Part shown: positions 49,716-56,747 of the stretch, piece by piece
How positions within the stretch are numbered: the first letter of the stretch is position 1
Layout: every line of letters begins with the position of its first letter
From: Streptomyces sp. 846.5
Lineage (GTDB): Bacteria > Actinomycetota > Actinomycetes > Streptomycetales > Streptomycetaceae
NCBI RefSeq assembly: GCF_004365705.1
Contig: NZ_SOBN01000002.1
Coordinates: 248,001-312,000, forward strand
Direction of reading: 5' to 3'
Length of the DNA stretch: 64,000 nt
The notes under the pieces: model-generated
The model's database searches: none
What the model was told of the DNA's origin: nothing
The model's input: the letters and a program-made list of their open reading frames with translations, nothing else
Made by a program: the position numbers and the translations under genes

Positions 49716-51182
49716 TCAGCCCAGGGTCCACTGCTGGTTGCTGCCGCCGTTGCAGGTCCACAGTTCGACCAGGGCGTTGTTGGCGGTGGAGGCGCCGGTC
49801 ACGTCGAGGCACAGGCCGGACTGGACGCCGGTCACGGTGCCGTTGGAGTTGAGCGTCCACTGCTGGTTGGTCTGGGCGTTGCAGGGATAGATGATCACCT
49901 TGGTGCCGGCCGTGGTGCCGTTCCCGCTGGCGTCCAGGCAGTCCGTGGTACCGCTGTCGGTGACGGTGAGCTGGTTGGACGAGTTGTGGGTCCAGGCCTG
50001 TGGCGCCAGGCCGTTGCAGGTGTAGATCTGGACCTGTGTCCCCGCCGTGGTGGTGCCATTGGGGACGTCCAGGCACTTGCCCGCGCCCACCGCGTGCAGC
50101 GGTCCGGTGGTGCTCCCGGTGCTCGCGCTGGTGCTGTAGCCGGCCGCGGTGATGTTGGACTGGACCGAGTTCTCGGTGGCGTCGGAGGGGTAGCCGGAGG
50201 TCATCACGCCTTCGTAGAAGGTTCCGGCGGAGCCCTTGCTGTTGTCGCCGCCGATGCCGAGGATGATCGCCCCCTCCTTGTGCATCGGGTTGTAGCCGGA
50301 GACGTTGGGACGCACTCCGCTGTAGGAGGTGGACAGGCTGCCGGACTGGGCGTTCCCGGACCGGATCGCCCACTGGTTGGGCTCCCCCTTGATGATGGCG
50401 GTCAGGAAGCGGCTGCTCACGGTGGGGTCGTTGGCGTTGTAGCCGGCGTTGACCCCGGAGTAGAGGCCGTTCTCCAGGTCGGCCATCACCCAGGGGCCGT
50501 TGCCGGTGCCGTAGCCCCAGACCTTGATGTTGCCGAAGTAGATCGCCTCCATGTGGCCGTTGCCGGTGTCGTTGTTGCTGGTCTCGGCGTTGCCGTAGTC
50601 GAAGCAGCAGCCGCCGTTGTAGTGGGTGCCATCGAAGACGGCGTACATGCCCTCGGCGGCGTCGCCGGTGGCGATGCCGGAGGTGCTGTCGTCGCGGTAG
50701 CCGGTGCCGGCGGCGACGTAGACGCCGTAGGCCTCGTGGCCGCCGACCGTGACCGGGGCCGCGGTGGCGCTGGCGAGGTTGTCCGGGCCGCCGGCGGCGC
50801 CCCCGGCGGGGGCGTCGGTGAGGTTGTTGCCCCGGCCGGACTGGTCGTAGATGACGGTGATGACGCAGCTGGTGCCGGCGCAGAAGGAGTCCTGCGCTGG
50901 GGCGTTGGCGTAGCCGCCGGCGCTGAGCACGCCGATGTTCAGCGTGCTGCTGTCCGAGGCGCGCCTGACCTGGTAGAGCGAACCGTTGTAGGCGCCGTAG
51001 AGCGCGCGCGTGGTGCTGTGCGCGGCCACGCACGGGGTGCCGCCCGCGGCGTAGATGTCGCACGGACCCTGGGTGGCGGCCTGTGCGGTGCCGGCCGTCG
51101 CGGTGGCGACGGCCACCGTGCCGACCAGGACGGCGAGGGCCGCCCCGAATCGGGCCAGCCTTGTCCGGATGATGTTCCTCAT
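49716..51182 (-). CDS. Secreted GH54 alpha-L-arabinofuranosidase with ricin-type (CBM13) domain
   Basis: 488 residues with a signal peptide (1-35, ending AQA). The GH54 beta-sandwich (about 37-340) is close to fungal AbfB: GPCDIYAAGGTPCVAAHSTT, YDQSGRGNNL, GGCCFDYGNAETSNN with its vicinal cysteines, and HKEGAIILGIGGDNSKG. By spacing, E237 (in ADLENGLYSG) and D313 (in GGDNSKG) correspond to the nucleophile and acid/base of the Aspergillus enzyme. The fungal CBM42 is replaced by a ricin-type beta-trefoil (about 350-488) with repeated GKCLDVPNGTTTAGTQVQIY and QQWTLN motifs. It removes arabinofuranose side chains outside the cell. A perfect TGTTAGCGCTAACA palindrome lies about 40 bp upstream. Confidence 0.93.
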   Translation of the reverse strand: MRNIIRTRLARFGAALAVLVGTVAVATATAGTAQAATQGPCDIYAAGGTPCVAAHSTTRALYGAYNGSLYQVRRASDSSTLNIGVLSAGGYANAPAQDSFCAGTSCVITVIYDQSGRGNNLTDAPAGGAAGGPDNLASATAAPVTVGGHEAYGVYVAAGTGYRDDSTSGIATGDAAEGMYAVFDGTHYNGGCCFDYGNAETSNNDTGNGHMEAIYFGNIKVWGYGTGNGPWVMADLENGLYSGVNAGYNANDPTVSSRFLTAIIKGEPNQWAIRSGNAQSGSLSTSYSGVRPNVSGYNPMHKEGAIILGIGGDNSKGSAGTFYEGVMTSGYPSDATENSVQSNITAAGYSTSASTGSTTGPLHAVGAGKCLDVPNGTTTAGTQVQIYTCNGLAPQAWTHNSSNQLTVTDSGTTDCLDASGNGTTAGTKVIIYPCNAQTNQQWTLNSNGTVTGVQSGLCLDVTGASTANNALVELWTCNGGSNQQWTLG

Positions 51183-51222
51183 GCCTCTCCCTAGCTCTCT
51201 GGTGGAGTGCGACTCAGGGATT

Positions 51223-51236
51223 TGTTAGCGCTAACA
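51223..51236. promoter_or_regulatory. Perfect palindrome TGTTAGCGCTAACA upstream of GH54
   Basis: A 14-bp perfect palindrome with the central CG of LacI/CcpA-type operators lies 41 bp upstream of the GH54 ATG. It differs from both boxes of the 12-33 kb region, and no LacI gene lies nearby, so the regulator is probably encoded elsewhere. The rest of the gap to 51521 (about 285 bp) shows no gene. Confidence 0.6.
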
Positions 51237-51521
51237 TTTCGGACCGGCGCAGCCGCGGTTCTGCGTCAGGGGGTTCAAGTCCGCGACACTGCCGCATGGC
51301 TGATGCACAGTCAAGACATTGCACAAGCAGAGCACGTAAGCGCCGTCCCCTGCCTCCGTGCTCCCCCAGGTCTGCCTCTGGGCAAGTGTTGTCGCGGACA
51401 ATACTTCGGGGATCGTGAACATGGCAGGTCACAGCCCTGGACCCCAGCCGTTCCCACGCCCGGGCCGAGCCGGGGCCTTGTCCGAGGGGTGCGGAAGGCC
51501 GCCCTTCGCGGGCGCGACCTT

Positions 51522-52001
51522 TCAGCTCTTCGGTTTGAGGGGGCTCCCGGGACGCAGCCGACCGGTGTCGTCGAGCTGGTCGAGCACCTGGGGCAGACCG
51601 ATGGTGAGCATCCTGGTGCGCACCCGGCCCAGCAGCGTGGACATGAACAGGCCGCCGATCCCGGTGAAGCCGGTGTGGTCGTAGGTGAAGCGCGTTCCGC
51701 CGGCGTACGGCTCGATGCGGTACGCGACCTCGGTGGTCTCCCCGCCGCCATTGTCGGTCCAGGAGTAGCGCAGCAGACGCGGGGCGTCGACCTCCAGCAC
51801 GACGCAGTCAACGATCCCGTTCCATCCTGGCTTGGGCTTGCCGATGAGCTGGAACTTCGTACCCACAACGAGTGCGAAGCCCTCCGGCCTGCCACCGGCG
51901 CCGGTCGCGGTCCACAGCGGGACCAGCTCCGGGTCGGTCACCGCCTGCCAGACGCTCTCGGGGGGATGCGGGTAGTCGCGGACGATGTGGATGGCGCTCA
52001 T
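51522..52001 (-). CDS. SRPBCC (START/Bet v1-fold, AHSA1-like) protein
   Basis: 159 residues. The fold signature is clear: IHIVRDYPHPPESVWQAVTD at the start, then PLWTATGAG, RLLRYSWTDNGGGETTEVAY and RFTYDHTGFTG, ending in a long C-terminal helix. AHSA1-like SRPBCC proteins bind small hydrophobic ligands. It diverges from a TetR regulator whose start is 93 bp away, with an inverted repeat between, so it is probably the target of that repressor. Confidence 0.88.
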   Translation of the reverse strand: MSAIHIVRDYPHPPESVWQAVTDPELVPLWTATGAGGRPEGFALVVGTKFQLIGKPKPGWNGIVDCVVLEVDAPRLLRYSWTDNGGGETTEVAYRIEPYAGGTRFTYDHTGFTGIGGLFMSTLLGRVRTRMLTIGLPQVLDQLDDTGRLRPGSPLKPKS

Positions 52002-52034
52002 GACAGCTCCGTCGATTGTCGGAACACTACTACT

Positions 52035-52058
52035 TACAGTTGCTGAAACTTTACTGTA
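52035..52058. promoter_or_regulatory. Inverted repeat in the SRPBCC/TetR divergent promoter
   Basis: TACAGT (52035-52040) and ACTGTA (52053-52058) are separated by 12 bases inside the AT-rich 93-bp gap. This is a plausible TetR operator, and the half-site spacing fits a dimer binding on one DNA face. Confidence 0.45.
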
Positions 52059-52094
52059 GCAGAAAATATATGGCGACTGGACTATGCTGTCCGC

Positions 52095-52808
52095 ATGAGT
52101 CAGCCGAGTCAGCGCACAGTGGACTGGACGGCGTTGCGCCGCCGCGAGAGGCAGCCCGCTGCCGAGGGCCTGCGGGAACGCAAGAAACGGCAGTTGCGCC
52201 AGCAGCTGTCCGACACAGCCACCGAGATGTTCATGGAACGGGGCTTCGACGCGGTGCGCGTCGCGGAGATCGCCGAGGCGTGCGGGGTGTCGGAGAAGAC
52301 GGTGTTCAACTACTTCCCGACCAAGGAGTCGCTCATCCTGGACCTGGGCGAGACCACGCTGGACTCGCTGCGCACGACCCTGGCCGATCCCCAGCTGTCG
52401 CCGGTCCAGGCGGTGCTGGAGATCCTGTCAGGCGAGCTGGCGGCGATCACGTCCTGGCTGGCCGCGCAGGGCGACCTGGCCCAGGCCAAGTCGCTTGTCC
52501 TGCAGTTCGGCATGCTGACCTGGTCCACCCCCTCGCTGCGGGCCTACCAGCGCGACATGGCCGACCGACAGGTCGCCGCCGCCGCCGAAGTCCTGGCCGC
52601 CCGCACCGGGAGGAACCCGGAGGAACCCGAGCCGCAGATCGCAGCCGCCACGCTGATCGGCCTGTGGCGCATCCAGTTCCAGTCGCTGCGCCGACACCTG
52701 AACCGCACCCAGACCCCTGAGCAACTGCACGGCGCGGTCAGCGCTGACGTACGACGCGCAGCCCGACTCATCGACGCCGGACTGAACACACTCGCCCCCA
52801 GCACATGA
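52095..52808 (+). CDS. TetR-family transcriptional regulator
   Basis: 237 residues. The helix-turn-helix lies at about 38-85: LSDTATEMFMERGFDAVRVA, then EIAEACGVSEKTVFNYFPTK, the standard TetR pattern. The C-terminal helical domain follows. No Shine-Dalgarno sequence precedes the ATG at 52095, and TATGCT is 7-12 bases upstream, so a leaderless transcript is possible. It probably represses the divergent SRPBCC gene. Confidence 0.9.
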   Translation: MSQPSQRTVDWTALRRRERQPAAEGLRERKKRQLRQQLSDTATEMFMERGFDAVRVAEIAEACGVSEKTVFNYFPTKESLILDLGETTLDSLRTTLADPQLSPVQAVLEILSGELAAITSWLAAQGDLAQAKSLVLQFGMLTWSTPSLRAYQRDMADRQVAAAAEVLAARTGRNPEEPEPQIAAATLIGLWRIQFQSLRRHLNRTQTPEQLHGAVSADVRRAARLIDAGLNTLAPST

Positions 52809-52889
52809 CCCACCCCAGCACCCCCGCACCGCCGATCGCGATGACCGCAGGCGCCCCTCCACGCATTTCCGCGAAGCAGCACCAGCCGG

Positions 52890-53340
52890 CTAGGACTGCG
52901 GGAAAACGGTGTCGATCGCTGTCTTGCTGGTGCCGTGCGAGGCTCGCCACCAGGCCGCGGGATAGACGCGATCCATGTGATGGGCGTTCGGCTCGTCTCG
53001 GTCGACGTGCGGGACGAACCCGTTCAGGAATCCCGGATGAGCGGGGTCGTGGAGGATGTCGGCGATCGCGAGGACTGCTCAGGACCGGTCGATGGTGCAG
53101 CGATCGGCTCGACAGGCTCGCGCCGAAGGCGTCGGAGGCCATGCGCAGCGTTGTCCTATCGGCGGCAGCGCGGACCCGGGTGATCAGTTCGTCGTGGTCG
53201 ACGGTGAGGGGCGCGAACATGTAGCCGGCCTGCTCGGCGTAGGCGCGATCTTCTGGCTCAGGCCGGTCTGCCGCCGGCTTCAGCCAGCCCGTGGGCTCCC
53301 AGTACGCACTCGTCAAGATCCGCAGGGCACGGCTGTCCAT
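52890..53340 (-). pseudogene. Frameshifted gene of unknown family
   Basis: From ATG at 53340 (GGAGG upstream) the frame reads MDSRALRILTSAYWEPTGWL, RAYAEQAGYMFAPLTVDHDE and MASDAFGASLSSRSLHHRPV. Near 53070-53080 the sensible reading moves to another frame: LAIADILHDPAHPGFLNGFV, DRDEPNAHHMDRVYPAAWWR and TAIDTVFPQS to a stop at 52890. Codon usage is good on both sides. One extra base explains the break. Undamaged it would be about 149 residues. I do not recognise the family. Confidence 0.55.
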
Positions 53341-53519
53341 CGATCCTCCGAAAACCACAACGGCCGGCGCCGCCAGTGAAAACGACTGCCCTGTCAGTGA
53401 CCAGTTCAGATTCCCCCCCGGCGGCCACCTGACGGGGAGCCATCTGGCCGCGTCTCTGTCACTTTCCGTGACTACCGGATCCGGGCCACGTCGTGTCCGA
53501 TGAAGAACCGGGAGGCGCT

Positions 53520-54372
53520 CTACCGGCGGACCGCCGAGATCAGTCCGCCGGGCCCCTCCTCGCGCTGCGGCGGGGTGCTGATCGGGCGGCCGTAGGCGGC
53601 ACCGCGCTCGCGCAGGGTGTGGCTGCTGGCCTCCCAGCCGTGCCCGGCCAGCCACCCCACCGGGTCCTCGGGCATCTCCGAAACCCACAGGGACGCCGCC
53701 GATCCCGGCACGGCGTCCGCGCCGAAGCGCTCGATCACCCCGCGCGAGCCCAATGTCAGCCCCCATTCGGCTGCCTGCCGCCGACTGCGCGCTGATCCGG
53801 GCCAGCAGCAACTCCACCGCGTCCTCGGGGAGATAGATCAGCAGTCCTTCGGCGATCCACACGGTCGGCACCGCCGGGTCGTGCCCTGCGGCGGCCAGCG
53901 CGGCCGGCCAGTCCTCACGCAGATCCACCGCGACGGTGATCCGTTCGCAGCGTGCCACGGCCTGCTCCTGGCGCAGCACCGAAGCCTTGAAGTCCAGCGG
54001 CGCGGCGGTATCGACCTCGAACAGCCGGGTGCCTTCGGGCCAGTCCGTCCGGAAGGCCCGGCTGTCCATGCCGGCGCCGAGCAGCACGACCTGCCGGACC
54101 CCGGACGCCGAGGCCTGCTGCAGCAGGTCGTCGAGGAACTTCGTCCTGACGACGATGGAGAACGCCACGGCCAGCCCGCGTCGTCGCGCGGCCTCGTCAT
54201 CGGGCAGTGACGGCGAGGAGGGCCACAAGCCGCCGGCCGTGGCGAAGGCCTGCGCCAGTGGGTCGCGGAACAGCGCGTTCTCCCGCTCGGTCTCCAGCGC
54301 CCGCACCCGGGCCACCCCCACCGCCGTGACCCATACTCCCGACGGCTGCACCCGCTCCTGCTCATCAGTCAC
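53520..54372 (-). pseudogene. Leucine carboxyl methyltransferase-type SAM methyltransferase, frameshifted
   Basis: From 54372 the frame reads MTDEQERVQPSGVWVTAVGV, then the SAM-binding block VRQVVLLGAGMDSRAFRTDW, VDTAAPLDFKASVL and VWIAEGLLIYLPEDAVELLL. This is the TIGR00027-type methyltransferase family. At 53760-53764 a run of five C (plus strand) carries one base too many. Beyond it the correct reading continues in another frame (GSRGVIERFGADAVPGSAAS, GWLAGHGWEASSHTLRERGA) to a natural stop at 53520. With four C the product would be a normal protein of about 283 residues. Either it is inactivated or the run is a sequencing error. Confidence 0.8.
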
Positions 54373-54577
54373 CGCGCCAGCCTAGATGATCGAGTCCAAG
54401 GGGCCCGATGAGTGCAGCCGGGTTCATGTGCGGATAGCCGGTCATGCGCACACCGACCGCCCACGACCACCAAACCCCTTGAAATCGATCACAGGAAGAA
54501 ACACAGAGGAGCACTCAACCCGAGCCACGCAGCGGAGCCTTTGGCGATGTAGTCACGGTCTGTGACGGAGCTTCCCG

Positions 54578-54910
54578 GTGTGCCACTCGAACCGGCCAAG
54601 CCGCTTGGCCTGCCGTCGCTGTGCTGGCCAGACAAATACTGACGACTCCTTCGCCCGAGATCCTGCATGCCTTGCGAGCCCACGGCCCAAGGCCGTCACC
54701 CACATCTCACGATTCGATCTCCCGGACTCCGTGGTGCTGACCCCTGAGGTACTCCAACCGCTCATCGACCATCCCGCCGAATACCCGCGAGGATGGGTAT
54801 GGACAGCCCAGGAGGCCCTGGCCGGCCCACTCGTCGGAGGGGCTATCGCCTCACCGCACGCGTATCTGGCTGACGTTGCTGCCGCCGAAAGCTGGTTTTC
54901 CACTGACTGA
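54578..54910 (+). CDS. Hypothetical protein, weakly supported
   Basis: The C-terminal 70 residues look like real protein (HISRFDLPDSVVLTPEVLQP, YPRGWVWTAQEALAGPLVGG, PHAYLADVAAAESWFSTD). The N-terminal 40 (MCHSNRPSRLACRRCAGQTN) do not, so the start is probably elsewhere or lost. There is no ribosome-binding site at the ATG. It may be the 3' end of a broken gene. The rest of 54373-54970 shows nothing I can support. Confidence 0.3.
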   Translation: MCHSNRPSRLACRRCAGQTNTDDSFARDPACLASPRPKAVTHISRFDLPDSVVLTPEVLQPLIDHPAEYPRGWVWTAQEALAGPLVGGAIASPHAYLADVAAAESWFSTD

Positions 54911-54970
54911 TCCGGCGGGCCAGGAAACAGCCCGTGAAGGATCACGTTCTTGTGGGTGCCGTCTCAGCTC

Positions 54971-55579
54971 TCACCGAAGGTCATCGCACCAGGGGCGTTC
55001 TCCATAGGCCTGAGTGATAGCGGTTACCAGCCACTGTCGTTGGCCGGGGTCGAGTGTCGGCAGTGCGGCCCGGAAGTCCTCCTCGTCCTTCGGCCGGGGT
55101 TGATGGGCCTTGTAGAAGAGCTGCACCTCTGGCGCCAGGTAGGGCACGCCTTCTGGCGAGGTCCTTCCCAAAAGGTCTATTGGACGCCGGACCTGGGCAC
55201 ACCGCCTCGAAAACCAGTCCTGACCCTCCGCCTCATCGAGCATGATCTGGATCCGCCATGGCTCCAAAGGGTCCGGCCGGCACCAGATGTCGTGGACTTC
55301 GGTGGACAAGATCTCTCCGGGCTGCCACGGCCTCAGGGTCCCAGGCGGGTCTGCCGCCCACCACTCCCATCTCGGCAGCAACTGCTGAACGACTCGTTGG
55401 TCGCGCCGGAGCACAAGAACGTCGATATCGCCGTGCTCTCGGAACGAGTAGCCGACCGCGAGTTCGATGGCGTGGCCTCCGGCCACCCACCAAGGGATTT
55501 CGATCGACGAGAACAGCGTCGCTACGTCGGCCAGGGCTGCCGGTTCCCACGGCCCCCACGGCGTCTCGGTGCGTGTCAC
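54971..55579 (-). CDS. Nucleotidyltransferase-fold protein (aminoglycoside adenylyltransferase-like)
   Basis: 202 residues. The nucleotidyltransferase core is visible: WWVAGGHAIELAVGYSFREH followed by GDIDVLVLRRD, with the GG pair at 34-35 and the catalytic D51 and D53 of the hGDxD-like motif. LFYKAHQPRPKDEEDFRAAL then gives the conserved Lys and acidic residues of the MNT-HEPN/AadA-like group. It may transfer a nucleotide to a small molecule or act as an antitoxin-type enzyme. No partner HEPN gene is adjacent, so a stand-alone modifying enzyme is more likely. Confidence 0.8.
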   Translation of the reverse strand: MTRTETPWGPWEPAALADVATLFSSIEIPWWVAGGHAIELAVGYSFREHGDIDVLVLRRDQRVVQQLLPRWEWWAADPPGTLRPWQPGEILSTEVHDIWCRPDPLEPWRIQIMLDEAEGQDWFSRRCAQVRRPIDLLGRTSPEGVPYLAPEVQLFYKAHQPRPKDEEDFRAALPTLDPGQRQWLVTAITQAYGERPWCDDLR

Positions 55580-55642
55580 TCAGCGAGAGTACTGCTGTGT
55601 GATCATTCACGGAATCGCGGTCAGAGGCGGGATTGTTCGGAG

Positions 55643-55880
55643 ATGGCCAAGCTCCGCCGCGAGATGCACCGCCGGATGCTCGGCAACGGCTACTGCGCGC
55701 GTCCCGTGGAGATGGACTGCCACTTCGAGTCGATCTGCGAGTCCTGCAAACGTTCTTCGTCACCACCATCGAGTTCCGTCCCGCTCTCGAACGCCAACGA
55801 GATGACGCGGCCGCGAAAGGCCAGGTTGCCCGCGAGCAGATCTTCGAGGGACTGCTCGGTCGACTGGGCGAAGAGGCGTG
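55643..55880 (+). pseudogene. Tyrosine recombinase/integrase-associated C-terminal fragment, frameshifted
   Basis: The frame first reads MAKLRREMHRRMLGNGYCAR, then PVEMDCHFESICESC. Near 55748 the sense moves to another frame: FFVTTIEFRPALERQRDDAA, then REQIFEGLLGRL. This pattern (LGNG-C-RP--M-C--ESICESC, then a TTIEF-P-L--QRD helix) is the zinc-binding tail of a large actinobacterial transposon integrase. The catalytic domain is absent. It ends against the Imm21-like gene. Confidence 0.6.
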
Positions 55881-55901
55881 CTGCCCCTCCTTGCTGACGG
55901 C

Positions 55902-56504
55902 TTACAGGGCTTGGCTCAGCGGTTGAGGCAGAAGCTGGATCACGCCCACCGAAGTGTCCTCGAAGGGTGAGGCGTGGACCGCGCGGACCATCCAGTTGCC
56001 CGCCGGCAGCGCGACGGTGGCTTGCTCCGGCCTGCCTCTGCCGTTCGGGTACTCAACGTCGAGTTCGGACCCAGCGGTCACGGAGTCCATCAGAACCGCT
56101 GGGCCGTCCGTCTCCCAGACCCCGCACGCCTCCCACTCGGTGCTGGGGTCCGCGAGCACCGCGTGGGCTGCGGCTATGAGGTCGGCTTCGCTGGTGGCGC
56201 CCAGCCAGCGAATGAAGGCCTGGTGTCCTTCCAGATAGAAGCTGCTGGCCGGCTCGTCCGCCAGGACAAGCCCCTGGGCGCCCTCCTCGCCGACAGCGAT
56301 CACGCCAGCCAGGTCCTCCACCTCACAGGCCCGGTCATAGTCGTCCTGAACGTCACCGCTGCCAGCCGTCATCCCCGACTGGGTGCAACCATGCCACTCG
56401 GTCAGCGCGGAGACCGGCACCGCGATCAGCGGGCCGCCCATCGACTCGACCCAGGTCGGGGAAGGCTCGATCGAACTAGCTGCTGCGGAGGAGAACGTCG
56501 TCAC
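55902..56504 (-). CDS. Imm21-like immunity family protein
   Basis: 200 residues if GTG at 56504 is used (GGGGAT upstream); a longer reading to 56726 adds low-complexity residues without support. The sequence matches the Imm21 pattern: WVESMGGPLIAVPVSALTEW, DYDRACEVEDLAGVIAVGEE, EGHQAFIRWLGATSEADLIA, EWEACGVWETDGPAVLMDS and NWMVRAVHASPFEDTSVGVI. Imm21 proteins were predicted as immunity factors of polymorphic toxins. No toxin gene is adjacent: the nearest neighbours are an integrase remnant and a WD40 protein. It may be an orphan defence against kin toxins. Confidence 0.7.
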   Translation of the reverse strand: MTTFSSAAASSIEPSPTWVESMGGPLIAVPVSALTEWHGCTQSGMTAGSGDVQDDYDRACEVEDLAGVIAVGEEGAQGLVLADEPASSFYLEGHQAFIRWLGATSEADLIAAAHAVLADPSTEWEACGVWETDGPAVLMDSVTAGSELDVEYPNGRGRPEQATVALPAGNWMVRAVHASPFEDTSVGVIQLLPQPLSQAL

Positions 56505-56747
56505 GACGTCAGTATCCCCGTGGCCTGTGACAGCGGTTCCGACAACTCCTCGCTCAGCGTCTGCGTGAGCTGGCGCTGTGAGAGCCAGCCCGACCAGACC
56601 CTTGTCATCCTGACTCCTGAACCGCCTCCCCCTCCCCCGAGGCCCTTGGCATCCTCGCCGGCTGGACCAGCGCATCCGCCACCCGGCCACACGCCACCGA
56701 GGCGACTGCGGCTCCGGGCTCGTCATCCGAACGTGGCGCGGCCCGGG

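Noticed and set aside
49635..51194. A 519-residue plus-strand frame opposite GH54
   Set aside because: Valine/glycine-rich antisense shadow of the arabinofuranosidase gene.
51261..51290. A tRNA T-arm-like GGTTCAAGTCC
   Set aside because: The flanking bases do not pair into a five-base T stem, and no anticodon or acceptor arm is present.
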